This document shows, one piece after another, positions 17,251-26,474 of a stretch of DNA of 64,000 nucleotides (position 1 is the stretch's first letter; the number at the start of each line of letters is the position of its first letter). The DNA lies in NCBI RefSeq assembly GCF_003626755.1, contig NZ_RBCJ01000001.1:434001-498000 (forward strand). The letters are read 5' to 3'. The position numbers were made by a program, and so were the translations under genes. Origin of the DNA: Ulvibacterium marinum (GTDB lineage Bacteria; Bacteroidota; Bacteroidia; Flavobacteriales; Flavobacteriaceae). The notes beneath the pieces are model-generated. The model saw only the letters and a program-made list of their open reading frames with translations, had not been told where the DNA came from and ran no database searches.

Positions 17251-18363
17251 TTTAGGTTTAAGACCGAATAGCAGTCGGGTTACTTTCCATTTTCGGATCA
17301 GGAATTCATAGAGCACCCAACAGCCACCGAAAGTCCCTACGCTCATTACTATGATTTTTGTAAATAGGGACCAGGATACATCCATTACATAATACCCGAT
17401 GATAATGGTTAGGGTCTGATGTAGTATGTAAAATGGATATACAGCCTGATTGCAATAGGAAAGTAGCTTGCTTCTTTTGTTGAGATAGGTAGCCGCATAT
17501 CCAAAAAGGACCAAAATCCAAGACCATAGATTAAAGACCTTTACAAAAGCTTCCGTAAAGTGAACCAACGTTGTATCCTCCAACAGCAATCGGATACACA
17601 ACCATACCGAAAACCCTAGAATCCCACAAAATAAATAGTATCTTCTATGCCGCTCCACAGTGTTCCAAAAAACTTCCTGAACCGAAATCAACACAAAGCC
17701 AAAAAAGAAAAACAACAGATAGTTCACAAAGGTAAACCAGTCATCTACCAAGGCATGGGTAACCGGAAAGAAAGGTTCCATAAAGGCCTCGGCCAAATAA
17801 AGCGGTGGCAGAAACAAAAAAAGACCAAATGGTTTTTTTATCCTTTTTTGTACCCATAGGAGCAGTCCGTTGTGTGGAGTGTTCCGTAATTTGAGGAATA
17901 TAGGTAATAAAATTAGGGAGTAGACCAATAAATAGGGCAGGAACCAGAGGTGATGCCAGCTTAGGTTCCCTTCCGGATAGATCCAAGTAAAGGCATGTCG
18001 TGGCCAGAATGCAAAAAAGCTCCCGGCAAACTGTCCGTTGACCACACGCTCCAAGTATACTTGCGGAGGCACAATCAATAACATTCCGAAAGCCAAGGGA
18101 ATATATAACCTTCGGATTCGTTCCGAGGCAAACTGTTTCCCCGAACGTTTGCCCAGCGCATAATAGGTTCCCATTCCCGAAATTATAAATAGGATGGGCA
18201 AACGCCATTGATTTATGAACAGCATAGGATAGGTAGGCCATTCATACATGACATTGTTCTTTATATGCCATCCCCAGGGGACAAAAAACATCCCCACATG
18301 ATAAAAAATGAGGAGGGCAAAGACCCCAACCCTCAGCCAATCCAAGTCGTACCGTCGTATCAT
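17242..18363 (-). CDS. Acyltransferase family 3 membrane protein (MdoC/OpgC-like)
   Basis: 373 aa from the ATG at 18361-18363. The longer frame to 18408 adds 15 residues before the conserved start RRYDLDWLRVGVFALLIFYHVGMFF. About ten membrane helices. The DxLRxxA-like motif and the helix-1 histidine (H21) fit acyltransferase 3 enzymes that O-acylate surface glycans or lipids. FIISGMGTYYALGKRS is also typical. The 3' end overlaps the convergent aldo/keto reductase gene by 9 bp. The acceptor is unknown. Confidence 0.85.
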   Translation of the reverse strand: MIRRYDLDWLRVGVFALLIFYHVGMFFVPWGWHIKNNVMYEWPTYPMLFINQWRLPILFIISGMGTYYALGKRSGKQFASERIRRLYIPLAFGMLLIVPPQVYLERVVNGQFAGSFFAFWPRHAFTWIYPEGNLSWHHLWFLPYLLVYSLILLPIFLKLRNTPHNGLLLWVQKRIKKPFGLFLFLPPLYLAEAFMEPFFPVTHALVDDWFTFVNYLLFFFFGFVLISVQEVFWNTVERHRRYYLFCGILGFSVWLCIRLLLEDTTLVHFTEAFVKVFNLWSWILVLFGYAATYLNKRSKLLSYCNQAVYPFYILHQTLTIIIGYYVMDVSWSLFTKIIVMSVGTFGGCWVLYEFLIRKWKVTRLLFGLKPKLQ

Positions 18364-18458
18364 AATTGTTCGTTTTGTGCCAAAAGTAAGGTTTCCCAAA
18401 AGGCGCAAAATTGTCCTGGGACGAACGACAAGTTTTTGTTACGGACAACAAACTCCCT

Positions 18459-19355
18459 TTAAACTTTTTGCAGTTGCTGTTCAAAACGATGAATCGTTGT
18501 ACGGGATACGGGGACGATATCGGGAACATCCTTTAGCTCCAAACGGTATCCCTGGGCATTCCCGGAAACTTTAGCTACTTGGTGAAGATTTACCAGATAG
18601 GAACGGTGTGTTCTAGTAATAAAGGAAAAACGGGACAGCTGCACATCTAGCTCCTTTATGGTCATGCGTTTCACCTGTTTCAGCAACTTTTCTTCTTTCC
18701 TGAAGAAAATCTCCAGATAATTCTTATCCGATCGCGCATAGATGAACTCGTCCGGATAAAGTTCAAAATCATCACTTTTAAGTTGTGTCTTGATAAAAAT
18801 CGAAGTAAGACCTTCTCTTTTTTTAGTGTCCAAAACCGATCTGGGTTTTTCCTGAAACTGGGCAGCTCTTCTTTGGTTCCGGAGATACAGACGATTGAAG
18901 TTTAGAGGGATTAAGATGAGCATCAAAAGGGTACCTACGATAAAGGTGTTTCGAATTTCTTCAAAAAAATAACCCCATGACCAGTTGTTAGGGTTGTCAT
19001 AAATAAGGTCCCGAATTAAAAATTGCCCAATACCGGTAAAAAGAAAAAAGCTTAGGAGCAAAAAAGTTTCCTTTTTTACGCTCCATGAATCAATCCATAC
19101 ATTCCTATAAAGTAAGGGCCCAACAAGTAAAAGCAAAACTAGAATAGGAACTAGGGAATGAATAACCGAAATCCAAAAATAGTGCATAATGTGCTCATCC
19201 CGATTTACATTAAATGGCTCCACAAAAAAGTTGAAGAAAACGACGAGCACAAAAATCGTAAAAACCACTATGGACAAGTCCTTTCCTTGATAATAGAAAG
19301 GATAAGGTTGTGCAAAAAAACCAGATATCGATTTTAGTGTATTTCTAAACGACAT
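18459..19355 (-). CDS. LytTR-family transcription regulator with membrane domain
   Basis: 298 aa. Four predicted membrane helices lie in the first ~160 residues, followed by a cytosolic LytTR DNA-binding domain (about 198-296) with YPDEFIYARSDKNYLEIF, then FITRTHRSYLVNLHQV and IVPVSRTTIH. It has no receiver domain, so it is a membrane-bound one-component regulator rather than a classical response regulator. It is divergent from the siderophore receptor gene, with 233 bp between them. GAGGCG...CGCCTC (19380-19403) lies just ahead of its start. Confidence 0.9.
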   Translation of the reverse strand: MSFRNTLKSISGFFAQPYPFYYQGKDLSIVVFTIFVLVVFFNFFVEPFNVNRDEHIMHYFWISVIHSLVPILVLLLLVGPLLYRNVWIDSWSVKKETFLLLSFFLFTGIGQFLIRDLIYDNPNNWSWGYFFEEIRNTFIVGTLLMLILIPLNFNRLYLRNQRRAAQFQEKPRSVLDTKKREGLTSIFIKTQLKSDDFELYPDEFIYARSDKNYLEIFFRKEEKLLKQVKRMTIKELDVQLSRFSFITRTHRSYLVNLHQVAKVSGNAQGYRLELKDVPDIVPVSRTTIHRFEQQLQKV

Positions 19356-19523
19356 GTTCCAAATGTGGTTTTATACGAAGAGGCGCGTTAAAAGTTACGC
19401 CTCAAGTCTTTAAAGATAGCTGTTTCAAAAATGGTTATCGAAGTCCATCATCCTCACTCAACCCCCTTTCTCATTTTAACACCTTTAGGGCCATATAACT
19501 TTACAAAAAATCACTTAAAAGAC

Positions 19524-19554
19524 TTGTCCAAAACAAAATGGGCTTCTATATTTG
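19524..19554 (+). promoter_or_regulatory. Bacteroidota-type promoter of the siderophore receptor operon
   Basis: TTG at 19524-19526, 20 nt, then TATATTTG at 19547-19554, an exact match to TAnnTTTG. Transcription should begin near 19561, giving a leader of about 28 nt before the ATG at 19589. The spacing and both boxes agree with the known Flavobacterium/Bacteroides promoter consensus. Confidence 0.75.
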
Positions 19555-19557
19555 TTC

Positions 19558-19582
19558 TCTATTTAGAATTAATCTAATTAAA
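19558..19582 (+). promoter_or_regulatory. Fur-family-like iron operator in front of the TonB receptor
   Basis: TCTATTTAGAAT followed by a degenerate inverted half (AATCTAATTAAA). It agrees at 21 of 25 positions with the near-perfect palindrome at 33166-33190. It sits immediately downstream of the -7 box and covers the predicted transcription start, a position suited to repression. TTTAGAA-N3-TTCTAAA resembles the Irr iron control element, bound by a Fur-superfamily protein. The regulator here is inferred. Confidence 0.65.
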
Positions 19583-19588
19583 AATAAT

Positions 19589-22048
19589 ATGAAAACCACA
19601 CCAATTCTCCTTCTCTTTCTTTTTGCCGTATTAAGTAGTAAAGCTCAAACTGGAACGGTCGCAGGAACCATTTTGGATGGCAATGACCAGCCCATCGCCT
19701 TTGTAAATATTCGAATAGAAAACACAAGCTTAGGCATCGCATCGGACGCCAAAGGTCGCTATGTTCTGGACAATGTTCCCACTGGCGAACAGATAATAAT
19801 CGCCAGTAGTATCGGTTTTAGCACTTTGGAAAAACCCGTAACCGTAGTTCCAGAGCAAACGACCACTTTAGATTTCACACTTGAGGAAAATGTAAATCAA
19901 TTACAGTCCGTGGAGATTATCGGTAGAAAGGAGACCGGTTACAAGAATACCTCTTCTTTTATCGGAACCAAATCTGCTACCTTGTTACGGGACGTTCCCC
20001 AGGCCATTAGTTATGTAACCAAGGAATTGGCCTTAGATCAGGCAGCCTTTCGGGTAAACGATGTGGTAAAAAACATCAGTGGGGTCAATCAATTTTCATT
20101 TTACAACGATATCACCATACGCGGGTTTCGGGTATCCGGCCAACGGACATCCGGAAATTTGGTCAATGGGATGCGAGCTTTTACCAGCTTTTGGAAACAG
20201 CAGTTAATTCCCCATATAGAACGGGTAGAAGTGATTAAAGGTCCGGCATCGGCTTTGTTCGGGAATGCCTCTCCCGGAGGTACCATTAATCGAGTGACCA
20301 AGAAACCACTGGATGAGGAACGGCAGTCCATTACGGCCACCGTGGGAAGTTTTAATACCTTCCGTACACTAGGCGATTTTACCGGCCGTATGACCGAAGA
20401 TGGTAAGTTGTTATATCGCATTAATCTGGGCTATGAGAATTCTGGCAATTTTAGGGATCTGCAGTTCGACAAGAACTTGGTAGTGGCCCCTTCCTTTTCC
20501 TTCCTGCCTTCGGACAAAACACGATTGAACGTGGACATCGTTTACCAAGGTTCCGAAGGACGCTTGGATCGGGGTCAGGCCGTTTTCGGGGACGGGGATC
20601 TTTTCTCCGTACCCATCACCAAAGCATTGAACGCTGCTAACGATTTCCTAAAGGAGGAGAGTATCAACGCCACCCTTTCCTTACGCCACGAATTTTCGGA
20701 TAGACTCAGTTTTAATAGCATCTATATGCGAAGTAGCTATCGTGAAGATCTACAGGAACATAGAACGGCCAATACCTTTGCCAGTTTGGGGGATGGAACA
20801 CTAGATCCCCAAAAGGTGGAAATGCGGGTATTTATTCGCCAACGCAAATGGAACAACGACAACTTCAACAATTATTTCAACTACAACTTTGATATCGGCG
20901 AGGTAAGCAACCAACTGTTGGTGGGATACGATTATTTTCAGCAACTTTTAGAGCCGGGGGGATCCCAATTGCAGGCACGAGGTTACCTTTTGGCCGACGG
21001 TTCGGGAACCGCCAATAGCTTTGACCCCGACAATGCCGATGCCTTTGTGCTGGATGAGGATGGTAATCCAGTGCCCAATGTACCCCACTTTGACCTGACC
21101 GATCCCACGGCCAATCAAATCCGAAATTTTGCGGACTACACCTATGCTACCAACCAGTTCCCCACGAGTCGGTTGAGCTCCCATGGTATCTATATTCAAA
21201 ATCAGGCCAATTGGGGCGATTTCAAATTATTGTTGGGCCTACGCCAAGAATATTACATAGACGACCTCAACTTCAAGACCGATGAAGAGGAAAAAATAGA
21301 GCAGGATGTCCTTTTGCCCCGCGTGGGACTGGTTTATTCCTTAAACGATAACATCAATCTTTATGGTACTTATGTTGAGGGTTATCAGCCCCAAACAGCA
21401 AGCGTTATAGCAGACCCCAATGCCGGGGGACCTTTTGATGCCCTAACCAGTGAATTGATAGAGTTCGGTGCCAAAACCGATTGGTTTAATGGTCGATTGA
21501 GCGCTTCTATGGCTCTATATTATTTAACCCAACAGGGAGAATTATATAATGCCAATGACCCTACCCGGCCCGATTTGTTAATACAGATCGGAGAAGAGGA
21601 ATCCAAAGGAGTGGAATTTGACCTGGCCGGAAAAATTGCACCCAATTGGAGTTTAGTAGCCAGTTATTCCTTTAATGAAGCGACCATAACCGAGAGTGAT
21701 GACCCCAGCGAAATTGGACGTCAAAAACCCAATGCCCCAAGACATACCGGAAACATTTGGAGCAAATACGTCATAGACCGGGGCGCTTTTAAAGGTGTCG
21801 GTTTTGGATTGGGCGCCAATTTTGTTACCGAGCGGTTCGGATCTATTGTACGTACCCCGGAACCTCCACTATTTCCAGGTTACGAATTGTTCGATGCCGC
21901 ACTGTATTATCAATTGGACAAATTTCAGATTCAACTGAATATCAATAACATCTTTGACAAAACTCATTGGGTAGGTGGCTACGATTTTATCAGAGCCTTC
22001 CCAGGTGCGCCTCGAAACGTGATGACTACGGTATCCTATACATTCTAA
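19589..22048 (+). CDS. TonB-dependent siderophore receptor
   Basis: 819 aa from the ATG at 19589, which gives a proper signal peptide (MKTTPILLLFLFAVLSSKAQ); an in-frame ATG at 19538 lies inside the promoter and is rejected. Domains in order: carboxypeptidase-like beta sandwich (about 20-100, GTVAGTILDG), plug (about 120-240, with NDITIRGFRVSGQR and VEVIKGPASALFGNASPGG), and a 22-strand barrel ending in aromatic F. The plug motifs fit ferric-siderophore receptors. First gene of an operon with a PepSY reductase-like protein and a small membrane protein, behind an iron-type operator. Confidence 0.93.
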   Translation: MKTTPILLLFLFAVLSSKAQTGTVAGTILDGNDQPIAFVNIRIENTSLGIASDAKGRYVLDNVPTGEQIIIASSIGFSTLEKPVTVVPEQTTTLDFTLEENVNQLQSVEIIGRKETGYKNTSSFIGTKSATLLRDVPQAISYVTKELALDQAAFRVNDVVKNISGVNQFSFYNDITIRGFRVSGQRTSGNLVNGMRAFTSFWKQQLIPHIERVEVIKGPASALFGNASPGGTINRVTKKPLDEERQSITATVGSFNTFRTLGDFTGRMTEDGKLLYRINLGYENSGNFRDLQFDKNLVVAPSFSFLPSDKTRLNVDIVYQGSEGRLDRGQAVFGDGDLFSVPITKALNAANDFLKEESINATLSLRHEFSDRLSFNSIYMRSSYREDLQEHRTANTFASLGDGTLDPQKVEMRVFIRQRKWNNDNFNNYFNYNFDIGEVSNQLLVGYDYFQQLLEPGGSQLQARGYLLADGSGTANSFDPDNADAFVLDEDGNPVPNVPHFDLTDPTANQIRNFADYTYATNQFPTSRLSSHGIYIQNQANWGDFKLLLGLRQEYYIDDLNFKTDEEEKIEQDVLLPRVGLVYSLNDNINLYGTYVEGYQPQTASVIADPNAGGPFDALTSELIEFGAKTDWFNGRLSASMALYYLTQQGELYNANDPTRPDLLIQIGEEESKGVEFDLAGKIAPNWSLVASYSFNEATITESDDPSEIGRQKPNAPRHTGNIWSKYVIDRGAFKGVGFGLGANFVTERFGSIVRTPEPPLFPGYELFDAALYYQLDKFQIQLNINNIFDKTHWVGGYDFIRAFPGAPRNVMTTVSYTF

Positions 22049-22054
22049 AGAGGC

Positions 22055-23395
22055 ATGAGCCAAAGAAAATCCCGTTCCACTAAAAAAAACCTGTTATGGC
22101 GCATCCATAGTTGGGTTGGACTGTATGCCGGGGTTGTCATCGCCTTTTTGAGCCTAACGGGAGCGGCGGCCCTCTTTCGCATGGAAATCGATGAAGCCTT
22201 GAATCCTTCATTGTACGTAGTAGAAAAAGAATCGACCAAGATGGCCCTAAACGATATTGCCGCCGCAGTGACCAAGGCCCATCCAGATAAGGAACTTTTT
22301 GAGGTATATATTCCAACAGAAGCCACGGGAACCTACAATCTACGGTTAATGGCCAAAAGTGCGCCCCGGATTTTTCCAGTATTCTGGGAAGTTTTCGTAA
22401 ATCCGTATACGGGTGAAATCCTTGGGGAACGCAATTACTACAAAACCTTCAACTATTACTTGCGCAACATCCATGTGCGATTTTATGAAGCCTTTTGGGG
22501 GCGGCAAATCGTCGGTTTGGCCGGCCTGGCCCTTTTAATTTCCACGATTACAGGTTTTTTGATTTATGGGCGATTTATGAAAAAGCAATCTTTGGGTGAA
22601 ATCCGGGGCAAAAACCTAAGGATGCGTCAGGCTGACCTGCACAAGTTTATAGGTGTCCTGGCATTGGCGTTTAATCTGATGATTGCCATTACAGGAACCT
22701 GGTTGGGCCTTCAAAATCAACTGCAGAAAGCCTTCTCCATAGAGCGACCCAATATGTACAAGCGAACGGAGAAGCCATTGACCTCGAAGGAAGATTTGGC
22801 GATGACGGTCAATTTTGATCAAGCCCTGAAGAAATCATCTTCTATCTTTCCCCAATTGATTCCAAAAACCGTGCGTCCTTCCCGGGACGGTGCGCGGACC
22901 ATAGAAATTGTTGGTGATGTCCCAGAACAGGCCTACGAACGGTTAAGCAATAAATTGGTATTGGACAAAGTAAATTTAAACACTTTGTTGAAGTACAATA
23001 TTAGTGAGGACGACTTTGGGGGAAAATTGTTCTTTGTCCAGGAGTCATTTCATTTTGGTGATTTTGGCGGTATTTGGTTGAAGATATTCTATGCTTTTCT
23101 TGCCCTTACCTCCGGTTTTTTGGCCCTAAGCGGATTTATCATTTATTTAAAGAGAACCGAGAAAAAAAGAACGGGAAAGCCTTCGTTTATTGAACTTCGC
23201 CCCCTATTATACCGGTGGGTATTTGGAATTGTTGCCTTCTGTGTTGTCGTTGGGGTTATGAGTGTTATCTGGGGTATTGGTGTTCCCTCTTTAGTGGTTA
23301 TAATCCTGTTTTATGGTCTTTTGGCATTTCTTCTACTGAAAGCCTTATTTCTCTGGGTTCGTTCCCGATTTTCCAAAAAGCCTTTGCAAGTATGA
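22055..23395 (+). CDS. PepSY-domain membrane protein (putative ferric-siderophore reductase)
   Basis: 446 aa, starting 6 bp after the receptor gene. PepSY_TM architecture: first membrane helix (about 20-44, HSWVGLYAGVVIAFLSLTGAAALF), a PepSY periplasmic part (about 60-140), further helices near 148-170 and 196-218, a second periplasmic part, and helices near 350-372, 390-410 and 415-438. Conserved histidines at helix ends (H18 in IHSWVG, H191 in LHKFIG) could bind heme. Such proteins next to siderophore receptors are thought to reduce imported ferric complexes at the inner membrane. Confidence 0.88.
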   Translation: MSQRKSRSTKKNLLWRIHSWVGLYAGVVIAFLSLTGAAALFRMEIDEALNPSLYVVEKESTKMALNDIAAAVTKAHPDKELFEVYIPTEATGTYNLRLMAKSAPRIFPVFWEVFVNPYTGEILGERNYYKTFNYYLRNIHVRFYEAFWGRQIVGLAGLALLISTITGFLIYGRFMKKQSLGEIRGKNLRMRQADLHKFIGVLALAFNLMIAITGTWLGLQNQLQKAFSIERPNMYKRTEKPLTSKEDLAMTVNFDQALKKSSSIFPQLIPKTVRPSRDGARTIEIVGDVPEQAYERLSNKLVLDKVNLNTLLKYNISEDDFGGKLFFVQESFHFGDFGGIWLKIFYAFLALTSGFLALSGFIIYLKRTEKKRTGKPSFIELRPLLYRWVFGIVAFCVVVGVMSVIWGIGVPSLVVIILFYGLLAFLLLKALFLWVRSRFSKKPLQV

Positions 23396-23703
23396 AACGG
23401 GCTTCCTTAAATCAATATGTTGCTATCCCAATGGTTTTGGCCTTAGTATTGTTGAATGCAGTACTTATCCTGTACTTTTATAATGAATGGCGGTTAGTTT
23501 CCCAAAATGCCACTGAAGCTTCCTTTTACAATCCTGATGTTGAAATGAAAAAAGCCTATATCGCATCATCACGAAACGCAATGCGTCTGCTATTAACTAT
23601 TAAGGGTATTGAACTCATGGCCCTTTTTTTTAGGAAGGGAATTGTGGCAATGACCTTTTTAATCTTCATTAACCTCCTTGGATATTTTTTTATTTTCTCT
23701 TAA
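23392..23703 (+). CDS. Small membrane protein of the siderophore operon
   Basis: 103 aa beginning MKRASLNQYVAIPM. Its ATG overlaps the PepSY stop codon as ATGA, so the two genes are translationally coupled; a longer reading frame from 23215 lies inside the PepSY gene and is not used. Two to three hydrophobic helices (about 12-30, 64-80 and 84-102). No named family. Coupling suggests it assembles with the PepSY protein, perhaps as a small subunit of the reductase. Confidence 0.7.
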   Translation: MKRASLNQYVAIPMVLALVLLNAVLILYFYNEWRLVSQNATEASFYNPDVEMKKAYIASSRNAMRLLLTIKGIELMALFFRKGIVAMTFLIFINLLGYFFIFS

Positions 23704-23748
23704 GTGAGAATCCGACCTTGTCCTAAAATGTAGATGGTGATAGAAAAT

Positions 23749-24846
23749 CTATAAATCCAAAAACTCCAAGCATACCGGGCTTGACAATTTGGTTTCATGG
23801 AGGTACGTCAATTCTCCCGTCTTCTTATCCCTTTGAAAAACGGTGATGTTATCGCTTTTTTGATTGGCCACTAAAAGAAACCCATCTGTGGGATCCACTG
23901 CAAAATTACGGGGCCAGTCGCCACGGACACTTTCCCGGCCCACGAGATTCAATTTCCCGGAACTCGCATCTACCTTAAAGATCACAATGGTATTTTCCCC
24001 TCTATTTGAACCATACAGGAATTGGCCATCCTTGGACAAATGGATATCCGCACAATAGCTTTTTCCATCAAAATCCATGGCCAATGTATTTTGGGTCTCC
24101 ACTTCCTCGTAATCTCCTGTCACCTTTCGTTCAAAAACGGTAATCGTGGAATTCAACTCATTGATAACATAGAGAAATTGCTCATCAGGACTAAATGTAA
24201 AATGGCGAGGTCCTGCCTTTTCCGGTAAATCCAGAGAAGCTTGTCCGGCCGGGGCAAATCGTTCTTTCCCTTCTGCATATCTTTTTACGGCATCCAGTCC
24301 CAAATCCGCCACAAAGAGTCCGTCCGAGGTAAACTTAGCGGCATGTGCATGGGATGTTTTTGTTGTATCGATTATTTTGTGGTCTATGTATTGTGGGTCG
24401 GAAAGCAGTTTCCCGTTATCATCGATCCGAAAAATGGAGATACTTCCACCGGGATAGCTTGAAGCTGCCAAGGTACGTCCATTCTGTGATATCCCTACAT
24501 GGCAAAATGGTGGGCCATTGGTAACTTCAGAGTTGATTTCCTCCAATAGCCCGTCCTTTATACGGTATCCTGCCACTGCACCTTTTCCTTCCGGTGCGTC
24601 CTTTACGGAATACAGGTATTCTTTGTTCGAGGAAATCTTTAAAAAAGAAGGGTTGACCAAAGTGGCGGCCAATTGGGTATCTTCCAATGTTCCGGTATCC
24701 GTATTGAAGGTATATCGATATATCCCCTCACTCTCCCCATTGGTATATGTTCCTACGAATAGGGAATAGCTCTTGGGCGCCTCGGAGGTACAGCCTAAAA
24801 AAACAAAAACTAAGCAGCAAACGGAAATGAAGGTCTTCTTGGTCAT
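23749..24846 (-). CDS. Lipoprotein lactonase (6-phosphogluconolactonase-like seven-bladed propeller)
   Basis: 365 aa. The lipobox FLGC (C19) predicts a lipoprotein. The rest matches the lactonase/YbhE propeller family: LFVGTYTNGESEGIYRY at the start, HAHAAKFTSDG, GPRHFTFSPDEQFLYVINE, GNRGENTIVIF and GDWPRNFAVDPTDGFLLVANQ. YbhE hydrolyses 6-phosphogluconolactone in the cytoplasm; this exported copy more likely acts on other sugar lactones or is a binding propeller. It is convergent with the siderophore operon. Confidence 0.87.
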   Translation of the reverse strand: MTKKTFISVCCLVFVFLGCTSEAPKSYSLFVGTYTNGESEGIYRYTFNTDTGTLEDTQLAATLVNPSFLKISSNKEYLYSVKDAPEGKGAVAGYRIKDGLLEEINSEVTNGPPFCHVGISQNGRTLAASSYPGGSISIFRIDDNGKLLSDPQYIDHKIIDTTKTSHAHAAKFTSDGLFVADLGLDAVKRYAEGKERFAPAGQASLDLPEKAGPRHFTFSPDEQFLYVINELNSTITVFERKVTGDYEEVETQNTLAMDFDGKSYCADIHLSKDGQFLYGSNRGENTIVIFKVDASSGKLNLVGRESVRGDWPRNFAVDPTDGFLLVANQKSDNITVFQRDKKTGELTYLHETKLSSPVCLEFLDL

Positions 24847-24987
24847 GGAAACAATTTTAAAGGAACCTTAAAAATAGGGACTAAATATGACATGGGTCAT
24901 AACCGGGAAATAAAAAGTTAAGGCTCCAACACACATATTCAAAAAATAATCGGTGGGCAGTGGTCATTTTTTGTAATCGAATGTCTT

Positions 24988-26376
24988 TTACGTACTTCTA
25001 GCCAACAAAGTGTTCCTGACCTCTTTCCTCAAATAAAAGCCCGTAACTATGGTGGCCAATACATCCGCAATTGGAAATGAGATCCATACGCCGAGTTCAC
25101 CTAAAAAATTCGGTAAAATCAAAATCAGGGGAATAAAGAAAAAGCCCTGCCGAAGAAGTGTCAACAAAAGTGCTGGTACCGCCTTTCCAATTGCCTGAAA
25201 ATAGGCGGCGCCTATCAACTGCAGGGCAATAATAGGCGTTGCCGCAAAGACCCAGCGCATGGCAAAGGGCGTGTGTTCCAGAACAAAAGCATTGGCTGCC
25301 AGTTCAACCGAGGACATATCCGGCTTGTCACTCAAAAATAGAGCTGCGATTTCCGAGGGGAAAACCATCAAAAAGATAAATACCAAAGTGGCCATAAAAG
25401 CGGCATATTTAATGGCCGTATTAATACTTTCCCTCACTCTTGGATATTTTTTGGCCCCATAGTTATATCCCGCTATAGGTAAAAAACCTTGGGTTACCCC
25501 AAAGACCGGAAAAAAGGCGAACATCAACATTCGTCCTATAATGGCATAGACGGCTACCATGGCCTCCCCACCCAAGCCAAAAAGAATATTGTTCATCAGC
25601 AAATAGATGATACTGATGGTAGCTTGGCGCGACAAGGTTACAAAACCCAAAGATCCGATTTCACGAAGTATGGACCGATTTAATCCGAAATCGGTCATAC
25701 GCAGTTTCAGTTCCGAGTTTTTGGAAAGAAAGAACCAGACGATGTAACACAGGCAGAAAAAATAGCCCAGAGTAGTAGCCCAGGCGGCCCCATACATGCC
25801 CCAATCCAGCTCATAAATAAAGATATAGTCCATTAATAGATTGCCTACCGAAGGAATAATCATAGCGTTCATGGCAAACTTGGGCTTACCCTCGGCTCTG
25901 ATCACCGTATTGCCCATCATACAGAGTGCCAGCATAGGTACACCATAGACCACAATAACATAGTAAATCTTGGCAGGCTCAAAGATAGCGCCCTTACCTC
26001 CAAACGTAGGGATAAGGTCATCCACAAAATAAAGGCCCACCACTACCATGGAAATAGTGACCAATAAGGTCAAGGTCACCTGGTTCCCAAAAACCTTCAA
26101 CGCCTTTTGCTTATTTTCGGCCCCTAAAGCCCGCGAAATAATACTAGAGCCTCCTATTCCGATAGCCATCCCCAAAGCCCCAATAAAAAATGAAACTGGA
26201 AGGACCACATTGATGGCGGCAATGGCAATGGAACCGATCCAATTTCCTACAAAAATGGAGTCGACCAAGATGTTGAGAGACATCACCAGAATACCGATAC
26301 TGGCAGGTACCGCTTGCTTTATCAAGAGTTGACCTATAGGTTCAGTACCTAGTTGTTCCGATGAGACTTTTGCCAT
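24988..26376 (-). CDS. MATE-family efflux transporter
   Basis: 462 aa with about twelve membrane helices in two similar halves (about 10-235 and 245-455). It begins GQLLIKQAVPASIGILVMSLNILVDSIFVGNWIG and carries GIGGSSIISRALGAENKQKA, both typical of the DinF/MepA branch of MATE. It should export organic cations or other small molecules using Na+ or H+. It lies 98 bp downstream of hemH on the same strand, so partial cotranscription is possible. The substrate is unknown. Confidence 0.92.
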   Translation of the reverse strand: MAKVSSEQLGTEPIGQLLIKQAVPASIGILVMSLNILVDSIFVGNWIGSIAIAAINVVLPVSFFIGALGMAIGIGGSSIISRALGAENKQKALKVFGNQVTLTLLVTISMVVVGLYFVDDLIPTFGGKGAIFEPAKIYYVIVVYGVPMLALCMMGNTVIRAEGKPKFAMNAMIIPSVGNLLMDYIFIYELDWGMYGAAWATTLGYFFCLCYIVWFFLSKNSELKLRMTDFGLNRSILREIGSLGFVTLSRQATISIIYLLMNNILFGLGGEAMVAVYAIIGRMLMFAFFPVFGVTQGFLPIAGYNYGAKKYPRVRESINTAIKYAAFMATLVFIFLMVFPSEIAALFLSDKPDMSSVELAANAFVLEHTPFAMRWVFAATPIIALQLIGAAYFQAIGKAVPALLLTLLRQGFFFIPLILILPNFLGELGVWISFPIADVLATIVTGFYLRKEVRNTLLARST

Positions 26377-26474
26377 TTTTTCTTTATTGCCAGCTTGCCG
26401 AATGTGGACAGCAAAGCAATTTCATGTATCGTTATTCTTTTTCAAAGGTTGGCCAAACCGCTATGGAAACTTCG

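Noticed and set aside
19538-19588. Upstream ATG extending the TonB receptor
   Set aside because: Lies within the TTG/TATATTTG promoter and iron operator; the start at 19589 gives a normal signal peptide.
23215-23391. 5' extension of the small siderophore-operon protein
   Set aside because: Overlaps the PepSY gene in another frame; the ATGA overlap at 23392 is the natural start.
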